Assembly: GCA_013396995.1 (NCBI GenBank)
Contig: VWZP01001440.1
Coordinates: 5,047,151-5,111,150, forward strand
Length of the DNA: 64,000 nucleotides
Source: Dicaeum eximium
Taxonomy: Eukaryota; Chordata; Aves; Passeriformes; Dicaeidae
Direction of reading: 5' to 3'
Shown: positions 27,101 to 37,084 of the stretch, piece after piece
Position numbering within the stretch: position 1 is the stretch's first letter
Layout of the letters: every line of letters starts with the position of its first letter
Notes under the pieces: generated by a model
What the model saw: only the letters and a program-made list of their open reading frames with translations
Told to the model about the DNA's origin: nothing
The model's database searches: none
Position numbers and translations under genes: made by a program

Positions 27101-29453
27101 ATTTGGTAATACTCTTTGTATATTTTACTCTTTAAGCTGGAGTCTATGAGTGAATTTGGACTGAGTGAAGGGAAGGGTTTATTGCATGTGTTGCTGGCAG
27201 AAATGCCAGAAAATACAGGGCTTAACTCCTGTCAGTTCTGGAACACATGGGCACTGCAAACGTGTTACAGATCCACCAGGCTGCCAAATGGTGACAGACC
27301 ATTGGTTTTATAGCCAGGACAAAGCTGTCCTTTGGAGACTAGAGGAAAGTAAATATCTCATTTGCCCTGAATCAGATTCACTCCTGGCACTCAGGATGGG
27401 AAGACAAATTGTGCCATCTACCCCTGGGCTGAAGTTTCACTCTTTTGTCCTGCTGTGGCCAGCTAATTATATGCTGTGAGTGCAAGAAATGGGGGCAGAA
27501 ATGGCATAATGCCTTCAGTGGTTGTAAAGTGCCTGAAAATAAGGAAGCAATTCAATTATTTGTGGGCTGCCTTTGTCGTAACCTCCTAGAGGGGGGTTGC
27601 TCCTCAGCAGTCATTGATTGCCTGGGGTCTGCAAGAAAAACTTGGGGTCTTTGAGCCATGCAGTGATTTTGGAAAAAGATTGTTGCCTGAAAGTTATTGC
27701 TGTTGTTAGAGCTCAGAAAATTATATAGAAGCATGAATTAAAAAGCCAGGTTCTGGGGTTTTCTGTTAGTCAGGATCTTGGGGAAGTCTTCATAGAGCTT
27801 TGCCTCCCAGTTTTCTTCAGCATACTTGGACTCCAGTAATTACCATTTCATAGTGCTGATCCAGCCGTTGTTATGGATACTGTGCTTAGTTCCCATTCTG
27901 GATCTTTTCTTAAAAGTAAAGATAGATGCAGTAGCCAACAATTGAAGTAAAATTTCAGCCGCAGTTTTTGCATCTCTAACCCATTCTTAGAGAAACAGTA
28001 TATGAAAGAAAGGATCCATGGTGGCTGATAAAAAGAATTTATATCCAATACAGAAGTGCTCTGAGGCCACAGAAGTTAGGAGATATTTATCCATATGCTG
28101 GAAAGTGGACTAACAAATCCCCTATATGCAGCCAACCCTTTCTTGGGTAAAAATTACCCAACAGGAACATCCCGGTCTCTCTGCTGATGGCTGCTCTGTT
28201 CCCCTTCCACCCTTCTGGGGACCCTATGGTCTTCTGCTTGTGCAGCACTGAATTGGGGTTTGTTATCTCTTATCATGGTAAGCTGGAGGCATTAGCACAG
28301 TGCTGTCGTGGGGGCTGTTGATCGCCAGATGTCTCCAGGTGACAAACGGCCAGAGCTTGTAATTTCATTCATTTTCAGGGGAAGAATAGTGTGAATAGTT
28401 TTAGAAAAGCTTGTTGTTGTTCAGCCTTCTAAAAGCTTTCCAGCCTTGTGGTTTAGTTTGGGTTTATTTTGTTTTGTTGTTCCACAACATTGTTTTAAGT
28501 CTTTAACTTCTGTTAGGTGCTCTCTACCTTTGGTATTTTCCCTCTTCATCACCAGTTTTGAGTGTTGTGTTCTGTGATTGTTTAAATGCAAAAATGGTCA
28601 GATTGGGTGGGAGCAGTGTCACTTGCTCAGAAAACTTCAGTGTTGGGGTACCAGTAGACCGTGTATTCCAGCACAGGTGTTCACACCTCCACCCATCTGA
28701 GTCTTCTGAAATGCCTGAGAGCTGTGTTCACAGCTTTCTTTGGAAGAGGAAACTGCTGGCATTCAACAGTCTTAAATCATAAGTTGTTGAAATACAGAGG
28801 TTGGCATCTAGACAACCAGGTTTGAAATTTTTGATAATTATTTTAATAGTAACGTGAAAAAAAGTGATTTCCATCATTGGAATGTTTGAAGAAAGAGAAA
28901 AATAGTGATCCAAACTATTAGAGGATGAGTGGCAAATGTTTGTATAGTCAACAAACAATCCAGTAACTGCTTTTAAAATTACACAAATAGCATACAAAGG
29001 CAGCTTGAAAATGTCTTTTGAGTGTTTTCAACAAAAAGGCTTCAATGATACTTCTAGTGACAGATTTTACCTTGTCCTATGAGTTTAAGGGACTTTTTCT
29101 CCGTGTCTCATCTTTTCAAAGTTTGACGTGTGGGATGTGCATGGATATTTTCCCCTTGCAGTGGAGCAGCACTGGACCAGAGCATGGCACCATGAGGCAA
29201 TGCAGAAGCAGTAACTGCTCCCTAGTTTCTGTTCTGCTGTGGGGTACAGAAACTAAACAACTGCTCCTTAGTTTATATTCTGCTGGGATACAGAAGCTCA
29301 AAGTGTTCTTGATGCATTGTTTTGCTTTGTTGGTAAAAATATGACCTATGGTTTTTTTTCCTTCAAAACCAGGAGTCCGGATTCACCACTTTCATGCGAA
29401 CCTTGAGAGAAAGAGATCATGAAAGAGTAGGAAAGAAGAAGGATGAATTGTAG
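1..29453 (+). CDS. PDIA5: PDIA5 gene, 3' part (last five coding exons)
   Basis: Protein disulfide isomerase A5 (PDIR), an ER-lumen thiol-disulfide oxidoreductase that forms and rearranges disulfides; it has been linked to ATF6-alpha activation. Exons 1-158, 2861-2991, 17768-17838, 26763-26897 and 29373-29453 join in frame (158+131+71+135+81 = 576 nt) to give 191 residues plus TAG. All four introns are GT-AG. In this partial protein, residues 1 to about 52 finish one thioredoxin-like domain (FPT cis-proline loop at 23-25). A proline-rich linker (PEAPPPPEP, 54-62) follows, then a complete thioredoxin domain with WCPHC at 97-101, the GYPT cis-proline loop at 144-147 and C-terminal KDEL at 188-191. 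In the family, a non-catalytic N-terminal domain precedes three catalytic domains with CSMC, CGHC and CPHC sites; this CPHC is the last. Roughly the first 330 residues of a protein of about 519 lie upstream of the window. The downstream neighbour SEC22A matches human gene order. Confidence 0.97.
159..2860 (+). other. PDIA5 intron holding a pentanucleotide array
   Basis: Phase-2 intron of 2,702 bp with donor GTAAGT and acceptor GTTTTTTCAG. Its one striking feature is the (TTTTC)n array near 981-1120. The rest is AT-rich single-copy-looking sequence, and short open frames there have no recognisable protein character. Confidence 0.85.
981..1120 (+). repeat. (TTTTC)n pentanucleotide microsatellite, about 28 units
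   Basis: A near-perfect array of TTTTC (AAAAG on the other strand) covers about 140 bp, preceded by a G-run then T-run (TGGGGGTTTTTTTGG) and followed by TTTTTTTTCC. The long open frames here on both strands are artefacts of a five-base unit, which contains no stop in any frame. The tract is purely pyrimidine on the + strand and so could form triplex DNA. Array length in the assembly may not be the true length. Confidence 0.97.
2861..2991 (+). CDS. PDIA5: PDIA5 coding exon: linker and start of last thioredoxin domain
   Basis: Encodes the proline-rich linker (PEAPPPPEPAWEE) and the first beta strands of the C-terminal thioredoxin domain (HTLVMFYAPW). It ends one base into the Trp codon just before the active-site Cys. 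Donor GTGAGT begins at 2992. The 131 nt plus two carried bases make 44 codons with one base left, which the next exon completes as TGG. Confidence 0.97.
6915..7190 (+). mobile_element. CR1-type LINE 3' fragment
   Basis: Sense-oriented and degraded. It shows the order expected of CR1 3' ends: CAGTGCCCAGGGACAGGAC, then CCATCCTTGGAGATATTCAAAACC, then GTTAGACTAGATAATCTCCAGAAGTTCCTTCCAAC. Assignment rests on remembered family similarity. The terminal short repeat unit is lost or too decayed to see. Confidence 0.8.
11290..11480 (+). mobile_element. Ancient MIR/CORE-type SINE remnant
   Basis: GAGTCACTTAACCTCTTCC, then GGGGGATAATCATGTCTG and TTAAAGCATTTGAGATCA follow in the order and spacing of the MIR-family SINE body (the -GTCACTTAACCTC- core, the GGGGATAATAAT segment, then TAAAGCGCTTTGAGATC). 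It is heavily diverged. The family call comes from pattern memory, not an alignment. Confidence 0.6.
12360..12480 (-). mobile_element. Possible old CR1/L3-like fragment
   Basis: GAGCCCAGAACTGCAAACAGCACTTCAGAGGTG resembles the reverse complement of the CR1/L3 segment read as CCAGAACTGnACACAGCACTCCAGGTG in other amniotes. Only this short core is convincing, so boundaries and family are uncertain. Confidence 0.3.
16013..16065 (+). repeat. Pyrimidine-rich low-complexity tract
   Basis: An almost uninterrupted C/T stretch with irregular CTTT/CTTC units. It gives the spurious Lys/Glu-rich reading on the opposite strand. No functional claim is made. Confidence 0.7.
17768..17838 (+). CDS. PDIA5: PDIA5 coding exon with CPHC active site
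   Basis: The short exon opens by completing Trp, giving WCPHCKNAIPHFTTAAEVFK. C98 and C101 of the partial protein are the redox-active pair. The Pro-His between them is typical of PDIA5's last catalytic domain. Acceptor TCAAACAG and donor GTAACT flank it. It ends on a codon boundary (phase 0). Confidence 0.97.
17839..26762 (+). other. PDIA5 intron, 8.9 kb
   Basis: Phase-0 intron. It holds a CR1 fragment near 18,605-18,945, a 13-base A run near 18,411, and a short (AC)n run near 23,107-23,120. The open frames in this interval (for example near 23,435-23,740 and 24,188-24,478) lack splice context, domain signatures and similarity I recognise. I see no gene in it. Confidence 0.8.
18605..18945 (+). 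mobile_element. CR1-type LINE 3' fragment
   Basis: Sense-oriented. It carries CCAGTGACAGGACATGTGAG, CTTCTTTACCAAGAGGGTG, GGTCGATGCCCTGGGCCTG and GCTGGATTAGATAATCCTTGTAGGTCC in CR1 order, then CCTATTCTGTGTTC as a decayed terminus. It is diverged, so probably an old insertion. Confidence 0.8.
26763..26897 (+). CDS. PDIA5: PDIA5 coding exon: cis-proline half of last thioredoxin domain
   Basis: Exactly 45 codons, beginning IAYAAVDCAKGQNHDLC and ending YTGDRG. It contains the GYPTFNYYNYGKF segment, in which the cis-Pro packs against the CPHC site. The two additional Cys (C128 and C137 of the partial protein) also occur in mammalian PDIA5 as I recall it. Acceptor TTGTGTTTCAG, donor GTAAGT. Confidence 0.97.
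26898..29372 (+). other. PDIA5 last intron
   Basis: Phase-0 intron of 2,475 bp ending in GGTTTTTTTTCCTTCAAAACCAG. I see no recognisable repeat or exon inside. Short open frames (for example 29,018-29,344) have no support. Confidence 0.85.
29373..29453 (+). CDS. PDIA5: PDIA5 terminal coding exon with KDEL signal
   Basis: Encodes ESGFTTFMRTLRERDHERVG followed by KKKDEL and TAG (29,451-29,453). The C-terminal KDEL is the canonical KDEL-receptor retrieval signal that keeps the enzyme in the ER lumen. Human PDIA5, as I recall it, ends in KEEL, a variant that is also functional. Confidence 0.97.
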   Translation, partial: ESGFTTFMRTLRERDHERVGKKKDEL

Positions 29454-29588
29454 TTTCTGCCTCAAAAGAAGCTTTCCGCTGCACTGTGAATGGTTCCAGG
29501 TCTTTTGTTGATGCACCTGAGACTTCACATATTCTCAAGACAGAGACTTTTTTTTATAAACAGCCATGGCCATTTTGTACAATTTTGA

Positions 29589-29594
29589 AATAAA
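29589..29594 (+). terminator. PDIA5: PDIA5 poly(A) signal AATAAA (proximal)
   Basis: First canonical hexamer 136 bases after the stop codon. A second AATAAA lies at 29,622-29,627. T/GT-rich sequence follows (GAATGTTGCC, then TTTTTGTAGTCTGTAGTGTGTCTG near 29,715), a plausible downstream element. Which hexamer is used cannot be decided from sequence. Confidence 0.7.
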
Positions 29595-29621
29595 GTGAAA
29601 CCACTTGATTTTTAAAAAGAA

Positions 29622-29627
29622 AATAAA
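29622..29627 (+). terminator. PDIA5: PDIA5 poly(A) signal AATAAA (second)
   Basis: Canonical hexamer 33 bases after the first, in an A-rich context. It may act as an alternative or backup cleavage signal. Confidence 0.5.
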
Positions 29628-32600
29628 TTAGAATGTTGCCATAATGTTTTAAAGAAAACTTAGCATTTTCTCTCATGTTGGGAGACTATGCCCACTGACA
29701 CTCCTATGCAATATTTTTGTAGTCTGTAGTGTGTCTGTAGGTGATGTTGTTTGTTAGGGTGAAATTTTTGTTCTGGTATTGCAGTACATGTAAAAAACAA
29801 AGGGGAGGGGACACGGTTTGGTTTGGGTTTCTTTTGTTATATTTTGTTTAAATCAGTGCAGGAAAATGGAATTTATAAGACACAGATTTATTCAAATGAA
29901 GTTTTTCATTCTTGTGAAATAGTTATGTGTTCTTGACTGAGATTTGGGGGAAACAATTTTAAGGTGCTCAGGGATAAATAAGGTATCTGAGTTAATGAAG
30001 ACATTAAATTGACCAGTCCAGATCTGTTAATTTCATTTAAACCTCTCTGGTCTTTAAATCAGAACTGTTTACATACCTTTATAAAATGTATTGAGTGAAT
30101 TAAGCCACACATTAAAAATCAGCAGAGCATGGGTGAAATCAGACTAAACCCTCCTTCTCTGGCATCAATAGTGTCAATGTATCTGTAAGTTATGGCAGGA
30201 ATGACTATCTTATAGGGGTACATGGTTATTCTTATAAGGTACACAGTTTCCCTTCAAGTTATGGTTGGGTCATATCAAATACGTGTTACAAAGTGTTATG
30301 TTCAACTGTTGAGAAATGCATAATACTTCTGGTAATGCAGCAATTGTGTGTATTACCTGTTTACATTCCAAACGTTTTTCTGCATTTGTAGGAGGGATTT
30401 TTCCTTTTTGCTCCTTAAGGAGTTGCACAAACAATCTTTCTGTGACAGTCATCACTGTAAAACTTGTATCAGCAGCAGTTGAAATGTTTTACACTTTTGA
30501 TGCTTAAACAAAAAAAAGTTGATCTGGAGGTACTTCTGTCTTTGCAGGAGGGGAGAGGGAGGGGCAGGAAGCTGTGATTCACTTTGAACTAAAAATAAAT
30601 TCTAAAAAGGACAAGTATTTTTATCATTAATCAGCCTTGTTCAGCTTCTTCCCCACTGGGTGAATGACCACAGCTGGTGGTGGCTTAGGAAGGGCCGGCG
30701 CACGCGGGATGGGTCTCGGGTCTCGTTTTCTCTAGCTGGGATCTGCAGGCTGTGCTGAGGGACTGCTCAGGAGGTGAATGCCATCTTGCCTCCTTCCTGG
30801 GTGTTTTTCCTTTCTCTCTCTTGCCTAATTAATGGCACTGTATGTTTGGCACTGTTCAGCTGCTGAAGCCATTAGTGAGTATTGTGGAATACCAGTAGCC
30901 TGATTGGCCTTGTATGGTAGCCAGCTTGTTAACCATAACATCAATTGGAATGGCCACCGAGCTGTGCCAAGTATCTTCTCTTATTAGGCACCTGATGAGC
31001 CTCTGCACCCAAAAAAATCAGCTGCCTGATAGTACATATCATAGTGTAAAAGTAGCTTAATTTATGAAGACTCTTACTCTGTTTGTTTTCCTTTCTATTA
31101 GCACAGTTACTTATGATGTGTATAGCACTTTTGCAGAAGATCATGATAATTCTTAATTTTGAGCTGTCCTCACATAAGTAGCAAGCACTCTGCCCTGCAT
31201 TTAGGAAACAAAACATATTGGTGCCATTTGACCTCAAACAGGAATTCTTCTGCTTTTAACAAATATCAAATATGATCAGGCCAGAACTTGATGCGTCTTT
31301 TGATCTCAGAGTCAAAGCAGCTGGCACTAACAAAATACAGCCTCCAGAAAATGTTGAGCATTTCTGTGCATAGGCTGTGCCTATGTTTGTGCTAATTGGT
31401 GAGAAATGTAGACTTTTTCAAAAATAAGAAAGAAAAAAATGATAGCTTGCCAATGGTGACTTCACTAGTCAGGATCATTCTGAATTATAGGCTTTAGTAA
31501 ATGTTTAGGATAAGACAATTGCACACTGTGCTTCAGACCAGTAATTCCTTACAGCTGGTTACACCATAATAAAATTAGGAATTCTCATTTTTCCCTTCAG
31601 TCTTTTGTCAGTTACTTCTTGGACTTGGGCATTCATTTTTTTCTTGGCTAAAGAAAAAATGTGTTGTGCATGTGTTAATGCACAAATATAAAATATTTGA
31701 GAATAATTTACCTTCTGTTATAGGGTCATGACTCATCTGGTTTATGGTCTGAATGGTCTTTGAAAAATACAGTTTTGAACACCATAAATGATTACATCAA
31801 ATGGCTGACAAAAACCTTAGTTACTGTGAACTAGAGTGTACCAGGAGCTTGGAGCTTTGCTTTCAAGCCTTCTTAATTAGTAGGCCAGGTCTGTATACCA
31901 GTCACACTGTTTTAGTTCTGTTGCCTCCAGTAAAGCAAAAGTTGGTGTTTATATTTGCTAGTGAAGTCACTTTATGTTTATATTCACATCAGTCACATTG
32001 AAATTGAAATATGTTGTTATTTTTTACAAACTGTGAATGAAAAATATATGTAAGAGCTCTTATCTTCTGTATTTAAATGGTTGGTCATTTCACACATTCA
32101 GACTTCCCAGCCTGTCACAGTAGATGCATAGCCCAGGCATTCATAATCACACAGGAATTTCTGCCGTGGTTAAAAGTGAGTAATCTGGGCTTTCAAGTCA
32201 TGAATCATTTATCAGCAAGAAACTTAATTGCTGATAACAAATGGTTTGCAGTGAATCAGAGATTCTGCTCTTGCAATTATGGTTTTGGTTTTTCAGTCTT
32301 TTTAAGGTGTGATTCAAAGGTCTTGGACATCCACTACATAGTTAACCCTAAGCAGATTAAATCTTGTTGAGGAAGGGTAAAATGTGTACACAGCAGAGAG
32401 GCTGAGCAAGGATTGTGCATCACTTTGTTCCCCAGGTTGGCTTAAACAAGATATAAATAGCTCACAGGACTGTGTTAGTCCTGCTGTGTGGCTGGACCAA
32501 GAGATGAAAGGCAGCAGGGCCAAGCATTTTGTGCATACTGGAAGCTGGAGAGGAAATGGTTTTCCCATCTAATGAAAGAGCCTGAGATGTTGGATTTGTT

Positions 32601-34319
32601 TCATCCATCAAAAGGAGGGAAAAGTTCCCAGGAGAGTGAATGCTCTGGGATATGGCAAACACAAGTTGGGAGTCCCAAGATAAGCATAAGCTTCTATCCC
32701 AGCCCCTGCGACCTCAGAGGATGATTTGGCTCTGTTGTAATCCGTCTATCTCTGACCCAGTAACTCTGTCCTTACTTGTTTAAACCAGAGCAACTCCTCC
32801 AAGAGACTGGAAGAGACTTGCTTTCCAATCTGAGTCAAGAAAAGCAGCCTAACAAACCTCCATTTCCTCTTTCCTTCCACTGTAAAATTGCATTTTGGAT
32901 CTGACAATCACGTTGACCCCCAAGCCCCTCCTAAATAGTTGCAGTTGGGTGAAAAAGCCTGGGGAATTTTTCTAAACTCCCACTCAGACCAAATTAAGTC
33001 CCCAAATCTTGCTAACTTAAAATCCTTCCAATAGGTATCTGCAAAGATAGATTGATATTACTGGTGAAAAAAGATTAGAGAGGTAAGGTCTATGTTCTTG
33101 CAGCATTTAATTTGGGAGTAAAAAAGCAGATAAAACTCCCATCATGAGTAAGCTCTAAGAGAATGCTTCAGAGAGTCTTGCTTCAGATGGAATTGCTTTA
33201 CGGGTGATTTTGATTTTAGAGGAGAACTGCTTTTCAAAAGAAAAGTCAAGACCCAGCGACATAGCCTACAGATGTTTTGTCTGTTTGCCTTTTAAAAAAT
33301 AAAAACCAGAATCACTCTCCATATTCTTGATAGTGCTATATTAGAAAAAAGAAATGTTGCCTAACATGGATTTCCTAGAATAACACTGAACCCCTGCCAA
33401 CTGCGTTTTACAAACTATGAAACAAGCTATTGGCTCCAAACGACACTCACACTCGGGGGAGTGGGGACTGCTGCCCACATGCACCTCATTTTAATTTAAT
33501 ACCTTACTTTAGGGTGATTGGGTCTGTAATGGAACACTGAGATTGCAGGAGTAAATTCTGAAAACTGAGAGGTGGGGTGGGAATCAGCTCTTACCAGCAG
33601 GTGTTGAGCACTGTAGCCAAACGCTGGCATTTCCTTTGCCTTTGGCAGCCCAGCATCCCTGAGTGTTCCTGGCTCTGCAGGCACCACAGGAGTGCAGCCC
33701 TTTGGCTAATCCAGTTGTGTACATTACTGCTCTGTGCTGGAACTGATTGGAAACCAGAATTTTTCCCATTAGTTTCTTTGACTGGTCATAAGAAGATGCT
33801 ATGTTTTCTCTGCACATCCTGCTTTTATTTACAGAGTGAAGAAGGAGGATACCTGGGTGTCTACAAAGGAAATGAAGCCAAATGCCATTTTTTTCTGCTG
33901 GCAGCCAGGATTCCTGGGGACTGACCATTGCTGCTGAAATAGTCCCTGCAAAGCACTGTCGACTGGCTTGGCTTTTGCAAGGTTTTGGAAGGTACCGTGT
34001 GATGCAATATTGCAAAAAAATCTCAGTATCCAAGGCAGCAATTTCCAACCTCTGGTTTCCGAGGAGTTAAGCTGAAGTGTAAACTCTATTCATCAGCCCA
34101 GTGTAGTTGGTTTTGAGATGGGAAAAAAAGATGGTCCATTAGCCCAAAATTTCAGCTCTATCACAGCTCTAATGCAGGCCCACAGGATGTCTGGGTGCTT
34201 TCACATAGCTGCCCTGGTCCTTGGTTTTTAAGATTCCTGCCCCTGGAAGTCATGTTCTCCTGCCCAGAGCACTCAGCACTGCTGCAGGGAGACAGCGCTC
34301 CTTAAGGAACAGTTATTCT

Positions 34320-34720
34320 GTGTTTGCTTAGAAAGCATAATAGTGCTAATTATTCTCATTAGCTTTGAGCCACTAATAAATTATCTTTCCTATTGCTCTT
34401 CCATCACTCAGTAATGAGAACCATTTAGCCAGATTCTGCAGATACTGCTTGCTCCCTCTCTACAGCATGATTCCCTGCAAGCATTCATCATAGGAAAAGA
34501 GCTACGTGAACAAAATCTTTTCAAATTAGTCTCTGGTGCCCCAGTTAAGTGGGTGTCTACATCGCAGGCATGCAGAAGAGCCTTCTTCATTAATATGTGC
34601 AATTCTGTGCGAGCTGATTAGCTCTTGCAGCTCATTTGATAGCAAATGTGTAAATCCGTCACACTCTAAATGCCAAATATGTGCACAGCTAAATTACGGA
34701 GAAGTAAGAAACTGCAAGAG
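34320..34720. promoter_or_regulatory. Possible conserved non-coding element (weak)
   Basis: A repeat-free block with several homeodomain-type TAAT/ATTA cores (GCTAATTATTCTCATTAGC, TTCATTAATATGTGC, GCTGATTAGCTC) and balanced composition unlike the flanking decayed repeats. This is an impression from motif clustering only. Confidence 0.25.
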
Positions 34721-36214
34721 TTGGGAGTCTTTATTTGGAAAACGAGGTCCTTATCCCATGCATTAAATTGGAGCTCTGGGTTTATCTAGAGCATTTGTCA
34801 CTCCTCTGCTTTGTCATTTTACTGCTGGCAAAATGAATAATTCTTTGTGTTGTGTTGCTGGTGCTTTCAGGATGTGTGGGTGTTTAATTTGGTGCCCAAC
34901 ATTTGTAACAGACATCTGGTATCCAGCCTGAGTTCCCAGAAGACAATAGTCACAGCACAATCCCATCTTCCTTGTGCAGGACAGGAAACCAAACTAATCA
35001 GTTGCAACTATGTATTATTAATAATGCAGTTACCCTCACTTCTCTTGTTCTTTTTTGTTTGTAAAAATCTCATTAAGAAAAGGAGGGGGATGAAGTTAGT
35101 TTTTTTTAACGTCCATGCTTTTTAGCCAGGGCAGTGCTGCACAGTGTAATTAATGTCTGTGGTGCATCTGCCAGCACAAGGGAAGCACTAAAGAGTGTCA
35201 CTTGTCAGCACAGAGGGGTTGGTCTGCTGCTGCAATACAAGTGCCCTCGGCCAGTTTTTCTGGGACCAAAGAAGGAAACTGGCCTTAAGAGCTCCTAATT
35301 TATGCATGTTTTTCCTCCTCTCCATGCCAAGTAGCTGCAGAGCCAGCCCAGCCTCAGGGCCTGGACACACTAGCTCAGGGCAGCCAAGCACCCTCTGCTT
35401 TATTTTCTCTCAGCATGCAGAGAAATCGCAGTGTGAACCCAGCCTGACCTCCAACATATTTTGGCATTACCTTCTGGGCATACAGGCTGGGGGAAAAAGC
35501 TTCCCACTTCCCAAAAGTTCTGGCGTGGGAAGCTGTCCTTCTCCAAGCTGAGCATAAACTCTCCAGAGAACATTTCCTAGGAAAATGTGAATCTCAGTAA
35601 TGATCTCTGATCCTATAGCCACCAGGTTGATGGTGAGGGGATGCTTATTACTGTACCCCACCCCACAAGCATGGGACAGGATGAGCACGTCCAACATTTC
35701 CTACTGCATCCCCAAATGTCCTGAGACCTCTCCAAGGGTGTTAGGGTTTGCTTACCAAGAAGACAGCTCTGTGTTGGTCTCACCTGCAGTGGGTGCATAG
35801 TCCTCCCCAGGGGCAATATGGATGAGAGGCTCTTTCTTTTCCCTTTTCACAGAGGGACAAGCGTCCTTTAAGGCAGATTTTCCCTGATGCAGTGAGAGGG
35901 GAATGGGGCCACAGGAGCGCTGCTGCAGAAATGCAGAGATGCTGCACAATGCTGCCCAGTTCCATGCAATTCCCTTTGGGAAATCATGCCTTCCACCTGC
36001 AGTACACCACAAAAGCATTGTCACTGCTTACCTTAAACTTAACTCTCTGCCAAAGCTTTTCTTAGGCAAAAGAGCAGCACAAGAGGCGGGACTGCAGAAA
36101 TCAAAGAAACAGAATTCACCGTGGAATAAAGTCATGTCTCTCTGGCAAGGTATTGTAGTATGAGGTGCATTAGGTATATTTGGGATGGATGTATAATCCT
36201 AATTGTTGTGTATT

Positions 36215-36480
36215 GTTTGTGTTGTAGTCCCAAGATTCAAGTCCTCATTATTCTAGATGCTGTACAAATACATAAGAGTCTGTCATGCATGGAAAGGCTT
36301 TTATTATGTAAATAGTCAGGTTGGGAAAAAAGAAGTAGTGTTATCTCTGTTTTACAGATGAGGCAGTGAGACAGGAAAAAAACCCCAACAAAGCATTTTG
36401 CCCAAGGACACACAAAGTCTGTGGGTCAGCAGTGGACTTGAAATTCAAGTCTTGATTTTGTTTCTTACTAGCTCTTCTTT
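36215..36480 (-). mobile_element. Ancient MIR/CORE-type SINE (amniote type)
   Basis: Read on the + strand it shows TTCTAGATGCTGTACAAATA, then GTTTTACAGATGAGGCAGTG, TTTTGCCCAAGGACACAC and GTCAGCAGTGGACTTGAAAT. These are the landmarks of a MIR-type SINE in reverse orientation, together with the (CTAGGTGCTGTACAAACAC) segment found in reptile/bird MIR-like copies. About 265 bp survive. Identification is by motif memory and is the clearest of the three SINE calls. Confidence 0.75.
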
Positions 36481-37084
36481 CCATTTGTGTACTGCCCACA
36501 ACATAATTAAAATTAAGCACAAAGAAGGCAACACTCTGTGCAATTTATCTCTATCTGGAACAATCATCCAGCATCTCTCAGCCAAATCCTCCCCAACTCT
36601 TGTTTCTTCAAAACCTGTATTTCTGTATTTCTGACACAGCCAATGCCTGTGATCACCACACAAGTCACTGTACATGTTGTCTCTGATTTTCTGCAACATG
36701 TATCAATTAACCATACAGTTGCTCAGGAAAAGACCCTGTTCCATGTGGGGCTGTGTTTCAGTTGGACCAGCCTGCCAAATTTGTATTTCAATCCTTTTAA
36801 AAAGTGATACTGATACTATTTAGAATAAAAAAGGATGCATATACATTTCTGCTGGGAATATAGAGTCAACCAATCTATAACTGCTGCTCAATACTACCTG
36901 CTAGTCAAAATTGTATATTGATGTAAATAACTGATCTATACCAAAGACAAATAAAACATGGATTTTTCACTGAAAAAGCACAATATATTTTGTTTTGTGT
37001 ACAGCAATATTTTATGTCAGGCTTTTAGAAAGAGTGTGGGAGGAGAGAATTGTAAAATCATGACAGTCACTGGAAAACAGAATA

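Larger units (their letters stand above)
29454..29640 (+). other. PDIA5: PDIA5 proximal 3' UTR
   Basis: Non-coding sequence after the TAG up to just beyond two close AATAAA hexamers. The 3' end is inferred from the hexamers. A longer UTR reaching another AATAAA at 30,594-30,599 is possible. Confidence 0.7.

Noticed and set aside
30690..30725. Small CpG-bearing patch (GGGCCGGCGCACGCGGG)
   Set aside because: Only about 35 bp, too short for a CpG island; no donor or start context supports a promoter.
33577..34048. Overlapping open frames of 115 and 154 residues between PDIA5 and SEC22A
   Set aside because: No domain, no convincing splice sites, several overlapping frames on both strands of similar length; expected by chance in 13 kb.
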